A stretch of 64,000 nucleotides of DNA, taken from contig CAINMV010000033.1 of the NCBI GenBank assembly GCA_903850915.1, forward strand, positions 1-64,000. The letters run 5' to 3'. Under the pieces are notes generated by a model, which saw nothing but the letters and a program-made list of their open reading frames with translations, was not told where the DNA came from and ran no database searches. Both the position numbers and the translations under genes were made by a program. The first letter of the stretch is position 1. Every line of letters starts with the position of its first letter. This stretch comes from an uncultured Bacteroidota bacterium (GTDB taxonomy: Bacteria; Bacteroidota; Bacteroidia; UKL13-3). Of the stretch, positions 8,775 through 17,913 are shown in pieces.

Positions 8775-11543
8775 ATGAAATTGTTTTTGTTAGACGGTAT
8801 GGCGCTAATATATCGCGCCCACTTTGCTTTTGCGAAAAACCCTCGAGTTACAAGTTATGGGCTGAATACATCCGCTGTTTTTGGACTCACTAATGTTGTA
8901 CTTGATCTTCTGAAAAAACAAAAGCCATCACACCTTGGGGTTGTTTTCGACACTTCTGCCCCCACAGAAAGGCATATTGAGTTTGAAGCCTATAAAGCAC
9001 ATCGCGAAGCGATGCCAGAAGATTTAAGTATCGCAATTCCGTATGTTTTTCGGCTTTTAGAGTCACTTGATGTTCCTGTAATAACTTTTGATGGTTATGA
9101 GGCAGATGACATTATTGGAACATTAGCATTGGAAGCTGGTTCGAAAGGCATCGAAACCTATATGATGACGCCCGACAAAGATTTCTGTCAGCTTGTTCGT
9201 CATAACGTATTTATCTATAAACCAGGCGTATTCGGGTCTGAAGACGAAATTCTGGATGAAGAAAAAGTGAAAAAGAAATGGGAAGTGGATGACGTGAAAA
9301 AGGTTATTGATATTCTCGGCTTATGGGGAGACTCGGCCGATAACATCCCCGGAATACCAGGCGTAGGGGAGAAGACAGCAAAGAAATTGATTCAGGAATA
9401 TGGCTCAATGGAAAATATTTTTGAAAATGTAGATAAGCTTAAAGGCAAACAAAAGGAGAATTTTATTAATTTTAAGGAACAAGGTATTCTTAGCAAAAGA
9501 TTGGCAACAATAAATTTATATGTGCCAGTGAAATTAGACGATTATGACCTTGAAATTAGGCCATTTGAAAGAGAAAAAGTAGAAGCTTTTTTTCATGAAA
9601 TGGAATTTAAAACACTAAGTAAGCGTGTTTTTGGAGGTGAAGTAGTCTCGACACAAGCCGATCTTTTTTCTTCGCCAACCTATGGTAACCCTATCGCAGC
9701 TCAAATTTCAAATGAGGAGGTTGTTAAAACATTTAATACCATTGTAGATATTACTCATAATTACCAAACGGTGTCTGACTTTCAGTCTAGAGCAACATTA
9801 ATTCATGCGTTGTTGCAGCAATCCGTGGTTTGTTTTGATACAGAAACAACAGGTGTTGATGCCGTTGTTGCACAGATTGTGGGACTTTCGTTTAGCTATG
9901 AAAAGCACACGGGATTTTACATTCCGATGCCAGAAGAACATGCAGAGGCGAAAGCTATCTTGGAAGAATTCAAAGTTGTTTTTGAAAATGAAAACATTGA
10001 AAAGGTAGGACAAAATATAAAATACGATTTAATTATTTTGTCGCATTATGGAATTCAAATTAAAGGTAAGTTGTTTGACACCATGTTGGCGCATTATCTT
10101 ATTGAGCCCGATCAACGCCATAATATGAATTCAATGAGCGAAAACTACCTGAATTATTCGCCCGTAAGTATTGAAACATTAATTGGTAAAGGAGCAAAGC
10201 AAATTAGTTTTCGGCATGTATCCATAAATCAAGCTACCGAATACGCAGCTGAAGATGCAGATGTAACGTTACAATTGAAGGAGGTTTTGGCTCAAGATGA
10301 GAATTTTGGACCTGTGCAACGTGTATTCAATGAGGTGGAAATTCCGTTGGTAAAAGTGCTCGCCTACATGGAACTCGAAGGCGTGAAAATTGATAGCGAT
10401 GTTTTGAAGGTTATTAATAACGAACTTGAAAATGATTTGCAGTTTTTGGAGCAAGAGATTTACAAATTAAGTGGTGAGGTTTTCAATATAGCGTCGCCAA
10501 AGCAATTGGGTATAGTGCTTTTTGAGAAGTTGAAATTGGACCCTAAAGCAAAAAAAACTAAAACGGGTCAATACCAAACAGGTGAAGATGTTTTGCAATA
10601 CCTTGCTTTTGAACATGATATTGCAAAACGACTAATGGAATATCGCGAGTATTCGAAGTTAAAAAGCACGTATGTAGAGGCGTTACCCTTGATGGTAAAC
10701 AAACAAACAGGCCGAATTCATACTAGTTATAATCAGGCGGTAGCAGCTACAGGTCGCCTAAGCAGCAACAACCCTAATCTTCAAAATATACCCATTCGAA
10801 CAGAAAGAGGAAGGGAGGTAAGGAAAGCTTTTGTGCCACGGAGCGAGGGATATACCTTTTTAAGTGCAGATTATTCACAGATTGAACTTCGTATTATCGC
10901 TGCTTTAGCTAAAGATGAAACGATGCTTCAAGCATTTCGCGATAAATTAGATATTCATACTGCAACCGCGGCAAAAGTTTTCAATGTGGATATTGAGGAT
11001 GTCAATAAAGACATGCGTAGAAAAGCAAAGAGCGTGAATTTTGGAATTATTTATGGAATCTCTGCCTTTGGCTTAGCAGGACAGCTTGGCATCTCAAGAG
11101 GGGAAGCGAAGATTATTATTGATACTTATTTTGAGCAATTTCCAAGTATCAAAAATTACATGCATGAAAATATTCAGTTTGCCAGAACGCACGGTTATGC
11201 TCAAACTATTTTAGGACGCAGGAGATATTTGCGCGATATCAATAGCGCTAACGCGGTGGTAAGGGGCTTCGCAGAACGTAATGCTATTAACGCTCCGATC
11301 CAAGGAAGTGCTGCCGACATGATAAAAGTAGCTATGATAAATATTTATGATGAGCTAGTGAAACGCAATATGAAATCCAAAATGATTTTACAGGTGCACG
11401 ATGAATTGGTGTTTGATGCTCATAAATCAGAACTCGAAGAATTAAAAGCCATGGTTTACGAAAAAATGGTTACCGCCATCCCCATGGATGTTATTATTGA
11501 AGCAGAAATGGGAACTGGTGATAATTGGCTTGCGGCACATTAA
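8775..11543 (+). CDS. polA: DNA polymerase I
   Basis: 922 residues from ATG 8775 (MKLFLLDGMALIYRAHFAF), the conserved start of the 5' nuclease domain; an upstream in-frame ATG at 8697 adds 26 unrelated residues. Three domains are in order: 5' nuclease (~1-290), 3'-5' exonuclease (~335-520) and polymerase (~560-922). The exonuclease keeps its metal ligands: DTETTG (~355), NIKYD and YAAEDAD, so proofreading should be active. Polymerase motifs A (DYSQIELR, ~698), B (RRKAKSVNFGIIYG, ~750) and C (QVHDELV, ~873) are intact. It fills gaps in repair and removes Okazaki RNA primers. Confidence 0.97.
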   Translation: MKLFLLDGMALIYRAHFAFAKNPRVTSYGLNTSAVFGLTNVVLDLLKKQKPSHLGVVFDTSAPTERHIEFEAYKAHREAMPEDLSIAIPYVFRLLESLDVPVITFDGYEADDIIGTLALEAGSKGIETYMMTPDKDFCQLVRHNVFIYKPGVFGSEDEILDEEKVKKKWEVDDVKKVIDILGLWGDSADNIPGIPGVGEKTAKKLIQEYGSMENIFENVDKLKGKQKENFINFKEQGILSKRLATINLYVPVKLDDYDLEIRPFEREKVEAFFHEMEFKTLSKRVFGGEVVSTQADLFSSPTYGNPIAAQISNEEVVKTFNTIVDITHNYQTVSDFQSRATLIHALLQQSVVCFDTETTGVDAVVAQIVGLSFSYEKHTGFYIPMPEEHAEAKAILEEFKVVFENENIEKVGQNIKYDLIILSHYGIQIKGKLFDTMLAHYLIEPDQRHNMNSMSENYLNYSPVSIETLIGKGAKQISFRHVSINQATEYAAEDADVTLQLKEVLAQDENFGPVQRVFNEVEIPLVKVLAYMELEGVKIDSDVLKVINNELENDLQFLEQEIYKLSGEVFNIASPKQLGIVLFEKLKLDPKAKKTKTGQYQTGEDVLQYLAFEHDIAKRLMEYREYSKLKSTYVEALPLMVNKQTGRIHTSYNQAVAATGRLSSNNPNLQNIPIRTERGREVRKAFVPRSEGYTFLSADYSQIELRIIAALAKDETMLQAFRDKLDIHTATAAKVFNVDIEDVNKDMRRKAKSVNFGIIYGISAFGLAGQLGISRGEAKIIIDTYFEQFPSIKNYMHENIQFARTHGYAQTILGRRRYLRDINSANAVVRGFAERNAINAPIQGSAADMIKVAMINIYDELVKRNMKSKMILQVHDELVFDAHKSELEELKAMVYEKMVTAIPMDVIIEAEMGTGDNWLAAH

Positions 11544-11705
11544 AAAAAGACAAATATCCTTTTTCTAATCTGTTTTTCACAACCATTGAAAATGTAATCT
11601 ACTCTATTTGGACAAAAAATTGTGCGTTCTCAGCTCTACTTTTGTAGCACTACAATTCACTATAAGATACTTATCTTTGCAGGCCTTATTATTTAATTCT
11701 AGATT

Positions 11706-12704
11706 ATGAATATTATTGTTCCAATGGCTGGCATGGGAAAGCGAATGAGACCACATACCTTAACGGTGCCGAAGCCTCTTATTCCAATTGCAGGAAAGCC
11801 CATAGTACAGCGCCTTATCGAAGATATTGCGCGCGTTTGCAACGAGAAGATTGAAGCGGTGAATTTTATCATTGGCAACTTCGGTGAGGAGATAGAAAAC
11901 GAACTCTTAAAAATTGCAGAAAGTGTTGGCGCTAAAGGTGTTATCAGTTATCAGCACGAACCTTTAGGTACGGCACATGCTATTCTATGTGCGCAAGAAA
12001 GTTTAAAAGGGAATGTAATTATAGCCTTCGCAGATACACTTTTCAAAGCCGACTTTGCTATGGACAAATCAAAGGATGGTATAATTTGGGTACATCGTAT
12101 CGACGACCCTTCCGCCTTCGGAGTTGTGAAGCTTGATGCTTATGGTACTATTTTGGATTTTGTAGAAAAGCCAAAGACGTTCGTGAGTGATTTAGCGATT
12201 ATTGGTATTTATTATTTTAAAAGTGGTGAAAACTTGCATGAGGAATTGCAGTATCTGCTGGATAATGATATTAAACATGGTGGTGAATTTCAATTGACAG
12301 ACGCCCTGATTAACATGAAAAACAAGGGGAAGCAACTCACCATTGGAAAGGTGGAAGAATGGCTCGACTGTGGCAATAAAAGTGCAACCGTTTATACCAA
12401 TCAACGCGTATTAAACAATACCAGCGACAAGTTGATTTCTGATAGTTATATTAATGAGAATAGCGTAATTGTTCCGCCTTGCTATATTGGCGAGAATGTG
12501 AAAATATCGAACTCTGTAATTGGTCCATACACTTCCATCGGTGCAAATACCATTATCGACCATGCAATAATTAGTAACAGTATTATTCAGAATAACACCA
12601 AAATCACACACGCTAATTTGCGTAATACAATGATTGGGAACTTTGTTGATTATGAAGGCTTGGTAAGGGAGCTTAACATTGGTGACTATTCAGTGGTTAG
12701 TTAA
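11706..12704 (+). CDS. NDP-sugar nucleotidyltransferase (glucose-1-phosphate thymidylyl-/GlmU-like)
   Basis: 332 residues with the sugar-nucleotide pyrophosphorylase signature GMGKRMRPHT (residues ~8-17) and PKPLIPIAGKPI, then a C-terminal left-handed beta-helix of hexapeptide repeats (IGENVKISNSVIGPYTSIGANTIID). It transfers a nucleotide to a sugar 1-phosphate in the cytoplasm, feeding glycan or envelope synthesis. The exact sugar and nucleotide cannot be told. A -7 element TATCTTTG (11672-11679) lies 26 nt before the ATG. It precedes metG by 38 bp and may share its transcript. Confidence 0.88.
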   Translation: MNIIVPMAGMGKRMRPHTLTVPKPLIPIAGKPIVQRLIEDIARVCNEKIEAVNFIIGNFGEEIENELLKIAESVGAKGVISYQHEPLGTAHAILCAQESLKGNVIIAFADTLFKADFAMDKSKDGIIWVHRIDDPSAFGVVKLDAYGTILDFVEKPKTFVSDLAIIGIYYFKSGENLHEELQYLLDNDIKHGGEFQLTDALINMKNKGKQLTIGKVEEWLDCGNKSATVYTNQRVLNNTSDKLISDSYINENSVIVPPCYIGENVKISNSVIGPYTSIGANTIIDHAIISNSIIQNNTKITHANLRNTMIGNFVDYEGLVRELNIGDYSVVS

Positions 12705-12775
12705 TTGCAATTAGGGAATACGTTACTTCATTTTTTTGTGTAATGGTTGGCCATTCGGAATTAATAAAAAGATAT

Positions 12776-14803
12776 ATGAGATTTTTAATTACATCAGCCC
12801 TTCCGTATGCCAATGGCCCAAAACACATAGGGCATTTGGCAGGTGCATATTTGCCGGCGGATATTTTTACGCGCTATGCTAAAGCACAGGGTCATGATGT
12901 GGCTTTTGTTTGTGGAAGTGATGAACATGGAGCCGCTATTACAATTCAAGCGCTAAAAGAAAATACCACCCCAAGAGAAATCGTAGATAAATACCATGAA
13001 TTGCTCAAAAAGTGTTTCATCGAATTTAATATAGATTTTGATATTTATCACCGCACTAGCGACCCAATTCATCACGCTACAGCGCAAGAGTTTTTCACCA
13101 ACCTGAACGATAAGGGTATATTTCAAATTGATGAAAGCGAACAGTATTTTGATGAGGAGGCCAAAGTATTCTTGGCAGATCGATATATAAAAGGAACCTG
13201 TCCAAATTGTTCGTATGATTCCGCTTATGGAGATCAATGCGAGCGATGTGGCAAATCGTTATCTCCACAAGAATTAATTGAACCTCGGTCAACATTAAGT
13301 GGCAAAAAGCCTGCTTTGAAGGCCACTAAACATTGGAGTTTGCCACTCAACAAATATGAGGATTTTCTTCAAGAATGGATAGTAAAAGACAAAAAAGACA
13401 AATGGCGAAATACCGTTTATGGGCAATGTAAAAGCTGGATTGATGGCGGACTCCAACCTCGAGCGGTAACCCGCGACTTGGATTGGGGTGTGAAAGTGCC
13501 TTTGAAGGAGGCCGAAGGAAAGGTGCTCTATGTATGGTTCGATGCGCCTATAGGTTATATAAGTGCCACGAAGGCATGGGCCGAACAGAACAATAAAAAC
13601 TGGAAGGATTATTGGTGTAATAAAGACACCAAATTGGTTCATTTTATTGGCAAGGACAATATCGTTTTTCATTGCATTATTTTCCCGGTTATGCTTTATG
13701 CACATGGTGAATTTATTCTTCCCGACAACGTTCCTGCAAATGAATTTTTAAATTTGGAAGGGGATAAGATGAGTACGAGCCGTGGTTGGAGTATTGAGAT
13801 GCATGAGTTTCTAGAAGCTTTTCCTGAGAAGACCGATGAGCTCCGATATTATTTAACAGCTATAGCGCCGGAGACAAAAGATTCAGATTTTACATGGAAA
13901 GGATTTCAAACTGCCAACAAGAGCGAGTTGGTAGATATTCTTGGTAATTTCGTGAATCGTATTGTGATGCTAACACATAAATTTTATGGCGGTATGGTGC
14001 CTGTGCCAGCGTTAAAAATGGAAGCTGAGATTTTGCTTGATGCTGAGATGAGGGGGCAGGTGGAAAAGGTGCATAAATTGCTTTCGCAATATAAATTTCG
14101 TGAGGCTCAATTTGAGCTGATGAACTTGGCTCGTGCAGGCAATAAATATTTAGCAGATGCAGAGCCTTGGAAACTTATAAAAACTGACGAAGAAAGGACA
14201 AAAACCATTATGTTTGCGGGGCTGCAGGTGGCGGCTGGCTTAGCTAAGCTAATGCGTTATTTCCTTCCGAAAAAAGCGGAGCTCTTGGCTAAGATATTAA
14301 ATATTGATGCAGGTTTTATTTTAGAACCTCATCACAAAATTAACGAAGCTGAATATTTATTTAAGCCAATTGAGGATGAATTAATAGATGCACAAATTCA
14401 AAAATTAAAACAACGCGTGGAAGAAAAGAAAGAAGCTTTAGTAAGGGAAATTGAAACGGTTGAAAAGCCGATAAAAGCAGAAATCACCATCGATGATTTC
14501 AATAAAATAGATTTACGTGTTGGCACAATTCTTGAAGCAAAAAAAGTTGAAAAAGCTGATAAGTTACTGCAACTTACCATCCACCTTGGTTCTGAAACAA
14601 GAACAATTCTATCGGGTATCGCACAACATTATAGTCCAGAGGAGGTTGTTGGCTTACAGGTAACCATTGTTGCCAATTTGGCACCGCGTAAAATGCGTGG
14701 CATTGAAAGCTATGGAATGATTCTAATGGCTGAAGACGCCAATGGAAAGTTAGTTTTTGTGAGCCCCAAAGACGAGGTTAGTAATGGCAGTGAAACCCGT
14801 TAA
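12776..14803 (+). CDS. metG: Methionyl-tRNA synthetase
   Basis: 675 residues from ATG 12776 (MRFLITSALPYANG); an ATG at 12743 would add 11 residues before the conserved start. Class I motifs are the HIGH box (PKHIGHLAG) and KMSTS (~331). A zinc site is given by CPNC and CERCG in the connective peptide. The C-terminus (~575-675) is a Trbp111/EMAP-type tRNA-binding domain (IDLRVGTILEAKKVEKADKL), as in the dimeric E. coli-type enzymes. It charges both initiator and elongator tRNAs with methionine. Confidence 0.97.
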   Translation: MRFLITSALPYANGPKHIGHLAGAYLPADIFTRYAKAQGHDVAFVCGSDEHGAAITIQALKENTTPREIVDKYHELLKKCFIEFNIDFDIYHRTSDPIHHATAQEFFTNLNDKGIFQIDESEQYFDEEAKVFLADRYIKGTCPNCSYDSAYGDQCERCGKSLSPQELIEPRSTLSGKKPALKATKHWSLPLNKYEDFLQEWIVKDKKDKWRNTVYGQCKSWIDGGLQPRAVTRDLDWGVKVPLKEAEGKVLYVWFDAPIGYISATKAWAEQNNKNWKDYWCNKDTKLVHFIGKDNIVFHCIIFPVMLYAHGEFILPDNVPANEFLNLEGDKMSTSRGWSIEMHEFLEAFPEKTDELRYYLTAIAPETKDSDFTWKGFQTANKSELVDILGNFVNRIVMLTHKFYGGMVPVPALKMEAEILLDAEMRGQVEKVHKLLSQYKFREAQFELMNLARAGNKYLADAEPWKLIKTDEERTKTIMFAGLQVAAGLAKLMRYFLPKKAELLAKILNIDAGFILEPHHKINEAEYLFKPIEDELIDAQIQKLKQRVEEKKEALVREIETVEKPIKAEITIDDFNKIDLRVGTILEAKKVEKADKLLQLTIHLGSETRTILSGIAQHYSPEEVVGLQVTIVANLAPRKMRGIESYGMILMAEDANGKLVFVSPKDEVSNGSETR

Positions 14804-14841
14804 AAAATCTCTTAGAAGTTTAAAAATAGGCTAGTTGCATT

Positions 14842-14869
14842 TAAGGAAATACATTTTAAAATTTCCTTA
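14842..14869. other. Inverted repeat between convergent metG and E2 genes
   Basis: A 9-bp perfect stem (14842-14850 with 14861-14869, TAAGGAAAT) with a 10-nt loop. It lacks a T-tract, so it is only a possible transcription-end structure for the two converging genes. Confidence 0.4.
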
Positions 14870-14890
14870 GTTAAATTCAAATCCAGTAGA

Positions 14891-16234
14891 TTAAACTTCA
14901 CGGTTGGAATCCCAAGCTTCAATGTAATCGGCAATTTTGCGAAGGAAGCTGCCTCCCAAAATGCCATCCACAACTCGATGGTCGTAACTTAGCGACAGGA
15001 ACATCATACTTCGAATAGCAATCATATCACCTTCAGGCCCTTCAATTACTGCAGGTTTTTTTCGTATTGCGCCAATTGCCAAAATTGCAACCTGTGGCTG
15101 ACTAATAATTGGAGTTCCCATTACATTACCGAAGGTTCCCACATTTGTAATTGTAAAAGTACCACCTTGAATGTCGTCTGGTGCTAGTTTATTTTGACGT
15201 GCACGATTGGCTAAATCATTAACGCTTTTTGTTAAGCCTACTAAGTTCATATAGTCGGCATTCTTTATCACCGGCACAATCAAATTCCCTGAAGGCAAAG
15301 CCGTAGCCATGCCAATATTAATGTTTTTTCGTTTGATAATGCTAGTTCCATCCAAACTAATATTAATCATCGGAAAGTCTTTAATTGCTTTAACCACACA
15401 TTCAATAAATATCGGGGTGAATGTAATTTTCTCTCCTTCTTTTTTTTCGAAAGGGGCTTTCACTCTTTCTCTCCAGCGAACAATATTGGTTACATCGCAT
15501 TCTACGAAGCTAGTTACGTGAGGGCTAACATGCTTGCTCATTACCATATGGTCGGCAATGATTTTACGCATGCGGTCCATCTCAATTATTTCATCGCCGG
15601 CCATTGAAACTACTTTAGGCGCATGAATAGGCTCCGTTGTTTTGGAAGTGGGTTTAATGGCAAGCGTTTCTGTGTTAGTTGTGGCGGCTAACGCAACAGG
15701 GGATGTCGTTACTGCGTTTCCTCTGTTCTCTATAAAAGCCAAAATATCCTTTTTCGTAACACGGCCTTCAGCACCCGAACCCACAATTTTTTCCAACTCT
15801 TGCATTCCAATGTTCTCGGTGCGTGCAATATTTAAAACTAATGGCGAATAAAAAGTATTTGCTTTGGAGCTGTGATTCGAAGGTTGAGCAATATCTTCCA
15901 TTTTGCTCTCTAAAGTTGCTGCGGCAATTTTAACGGCTTCAGCTACTTTGTTTTCAGCAATTGGAGGTGCAGCGGGGGAAGCTATGGCACCTGCAGCATC
16001 GGCTATGATAGCAATTACCGCGCCAACAGGAACAACGTCGTTTTCTTTGAATAGCTTTTTTATTAAAACGCCAGCATAAGAACTAGGCACTTCACTATCC
16101 ACCTTGTCAGTAGCGATTTCAAGTATGGTTTCGTCGAGAGCAACTGTTTCTCCCTCATTTTTATTCCATTTTATTATCGTTGCCTCTGCTATACTTTCGC
16201 CCATCTTGGGCATCACCAATTGAAACTCTGCCAT
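14891..16234 (-). CDS. 2-oxoacid dehydrogenase E2 (dihydrolipoamide acyltransferase)
   Basis: 447 residues with three parts: a lipoyl domain with the lipoylated lysine in TDKVDSE (K44), an Ala/Pro-rich linker, a peripheral subunit-binding domain (LVLNIARTENIG...GRVTKKDI, ~130-170), and the catalytic acyltransferase domain ending with the active-site DHRVVDG (H419 by count). It acts in the centre of a pyruvate-, 2-oxoglutarate- or branched-chain oxoacid dehydrogenase complex. The sequence resembles branched-chain-type E2 proteins of this phylum, but no E1 or E3 gene is adjacent to decide. A -7 element (CAAAAATA on the plus strand at 16260-16267) lies 26 nt upstream. Confidence 0.9.
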   Translation of the reverse strand: MAEFQLVMPKMGESIAEATIIKWNKNEGETVALDETILEIATDKVDSEVPSSYAGVLIKKLFKENDVVPVGAVIAIIADAAGAIASPAAPPIAENKVAEAVKIAAATLESKMEDIAQPSNHSSKANTFYSPLVLNIARTENIGMQELEKIVGSGAEGRVTKKDILAFIENRGNAVTTSPVALAATTNTETLAIKPTSKTTEPIHAPKVVSMAGDEIIEMDRMRKIIADHMVMSKHVSPHVTSFVECDVTNIVRWRERVKAPFEKKEGEKITFTPIFIECVVKAIKDFPMINISLDGTSIIKRKNINIGMATALPSGNLIVPVIKNADYMNLVGLTKSVNDLANRARQNKLAPDDIQGGTFTITNVGTFGNVMGTPIISQPQVAILAIGAIRKKPAVIEGPEGDMIAIRSMMFLSLSYDHRVVDGILGGSFLRKIADYIEAWDSNREV

Positions 16235-16421
16235 TGTATTTGCTAATTAAAATTTGGCACAAAAATAAGTTTTTTAAAAAGAAATATAGCTCGTTAGCTA
16301 TAATATTTATAAAAGTAGAATAAAGTATAGGGGGTGTTGTGAAGTTTAAGACCTGTGATGTATAAATTTAGAGACTTTTAACTTTAAATCTTTCACAGTT
16401 CCTAGGCTTCATTATCCGAAT

Positions 16422-16892
16422 TTAAATTATCTCCCAGTGCATTTCTATAAACTCCCTTACACAGGCATCTCCGCCCTTTCGAGTGAGTATTGTATGCGCA
16501 ATACTTTTAATTTTGGGCATCGCATCTGCCGGGCAAGCTGTCGTCCCAACCACTTGCATGCATTCTAAGTCGTTGATATCATCACCAATGAATGCGACAT
16601 CAGATAAACTAATGTTCAAATTGGCGCACCACGATATCAATTTTTCTAGTTTGTTGCCCTTGCCAACATAAACATGTGAAATGCCTAGCAGCGCGGCTCG
16701 GCGATTTATAAGATTTACATTATGGCCATTGCTGATTATACCAACGTTTACGCCATGTTTTGCAATCAATCGCTGAATTCCTAGGCCATCTTTGGAGTTA
16801 AAACGTTTGAATTCATCCCCAGATTCGGTATAATACATGCCGCCATCTGTCATCACACCATCGATATCTAGAATAAGAAGCTTAATTGACAT
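16422..16892 (-). CDS. KdsC-like HAD phosphatase
   Basis: 156 residues, a compact cap-less HAD phosphatase of the KdsC/YrbI group: nucleophile motif DIDGVMTDG (D9, D11), the SNG motif II and the acidic GDDINDLECM motif. KdsC dephosphorylates 3-deoxy-D-manno-octulosonate 8-phosphate, the last step of KDO synthesis before activation. It is a little shorter than typical KdsC (~170-190). It begins 20 bp after a DAHP-synthase-like gene, itself following an epimerase-CBS fusion, so its substrate may be a different phosphorylated ulosonic acid. Confidence 0.85.
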   Translation of the reverse strand: MSIKLLILDIDGVMTDGGMYYTESGDEFKRFNSKDGLGIQRLIAKHGVNVGIISNGHNVNLINRRAALLGISHVYVGKGNKLEKLISWCANLNISLSDVAFIGDDINDLECMQVVGTTACPADAMPKIKSIAHTILTRKGGDACVREFIEMHWEII

Positions 16893-16912
16893 AAACTAAC
16901 GAATTAGGAGTT

Positions 16913-17911
16913 TTATAGAAGTTGTCTTCCAACAGCACTTGCAATGGTTTTGAGTTCGCCGTAAAGTTGTGTGAAAGTAGAGTGATCAAGTTGTTGCGAT
17001 GAATCGCTTTTTGCGATTTTAGGGTTAGGGTGTACTTCAATTAATAAGCCATCACAGCCGAATGCCACCGATGCTTTTGCTAAGTCCGGAACGCCGTAGG
17101 CATATCCCATGGCATGACTTGGATCTAATATTACAGGTAAATTGGTGTGGTATTTTAGATATGCAGCGCCACACAAATCAAAGGTGAATCGAGTCTTAGT
17201 TTCGAAGGTTCGAATCCCACGTTCGCATAATATAACTTGTTCGTTTCCACCACTTAAAATAAATTCTGCTGCTTGTACAAACTCTTGTAAAGTGGTTCCA
17301 AAGCCACGTTTCAACAGAACAGGTTTGCGTGCTTCTCCACAGCGCCGCAAAATACTTTGGTCGTACATAGCCTTTGCCCCAATCTGAATTATATCAGCAT
17401 ATTCGATAACTTCGTTTACATGTGAAGAATCTTTCACTTCCGTGATGATGTTTAATTTGTATTTGTTTCTAACTTCTGCAAGCATCTTTAATCCTTCCAA
17501 ACCTAATCCTTGAAAGCTGTATGGCGAAGTTCGAGGCTTGTAACACCCTGCTCTTAAAGTGTTAATGCCCAAAGACACCAATAGTTTTGCCGATTCTTCA
17601 ATTTGTTCCCAACTTTCGATGGAGCATGGGCCAGCAATTACAGGAGTATTTTTAGTTGTACCTCCAATGGTGGTGTTTCCCCATTTTATTTCACGTAAAT
17701 CTTGACGGTATTTGCTGCTGGCAAGTTGAATGTCGCTCTCCATGGCCCAATGTGCATCGGCTTTCTCTAGTATACTGGATTTAAGCTCCTTGGTAGCAGA
17801 TGGTGTAATAAGAATGTAATGCACACCGTTGTGATATTGCATAGCTTCTAATTCATGTGCTATTGCCGCCGACTCGGTTTCTGAGATTTCTTTTTTTAGA
17901 TGGATAATCAT
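16913..17911 (-). CDS. DAHP synthase-like enzyme (class I-beta 3-deoxy-ulosonate-phosphate synthase)
   Basis: 332 residues: an N-terminal ~80-residue ferredoxin-like extension as in class I-beta DAHP synthases, then a TIM barrel with GPCSIES (94-100), KPRTSPYSFQG (125-135), LKRG (200-203), CERGIRTFE and DPSH (263-266). The KPRTS motif is of the erythrose-4-phosphate-using DAHP type rather than the ANRSS of KDO-8-P synthases. Two conserved spots deviate: GAR-x-MQN is GAKAMYD (178-184), and DPSHGTG is DPSHAMG. It probably condenses phosphoenolpyruvate with an aldose phosphate; DAHP for the shikimate pathway is the default. Only 2 bp separate it from the preceding gene. Confidence 0.85.
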   Translation of the reverse strand: MIIHLKKEISETESAAIAHELEAMQYHNGVHYILITPSATKELKSSILEKADAHWAMESDIQLASSKYRQDLREIKWGNTTIGGTTKNTPVIAGPCSIESWEQIEESAKLLVSLGINTLRAGCYKPRTSPYSFQGLGLEGLKMLAEVRNKYKLNIITEVKDSSHVNEVIEYADIIQIGAKAMYDQSILRRCGEARKPVLLKRGFGTTLQEFVQAAEFILSGGNEQVILCERGIRTFETKTRFTFDLCGAAYLKYHTNLPVILDPSHAMGYAYGVPDLAKASVAFGCDGLLIEVHPNPKIAKSDSSQQLDHSTFTQLYGELKTIASAVGRQLL

Positions 17912-17913
17912 AT

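Noticed and set aside
13295-13705. 136-residue antisense frame inside metG
   Set aside because: Shadow of the highly conserved metG frame, with no promoter or recognisable protein features.
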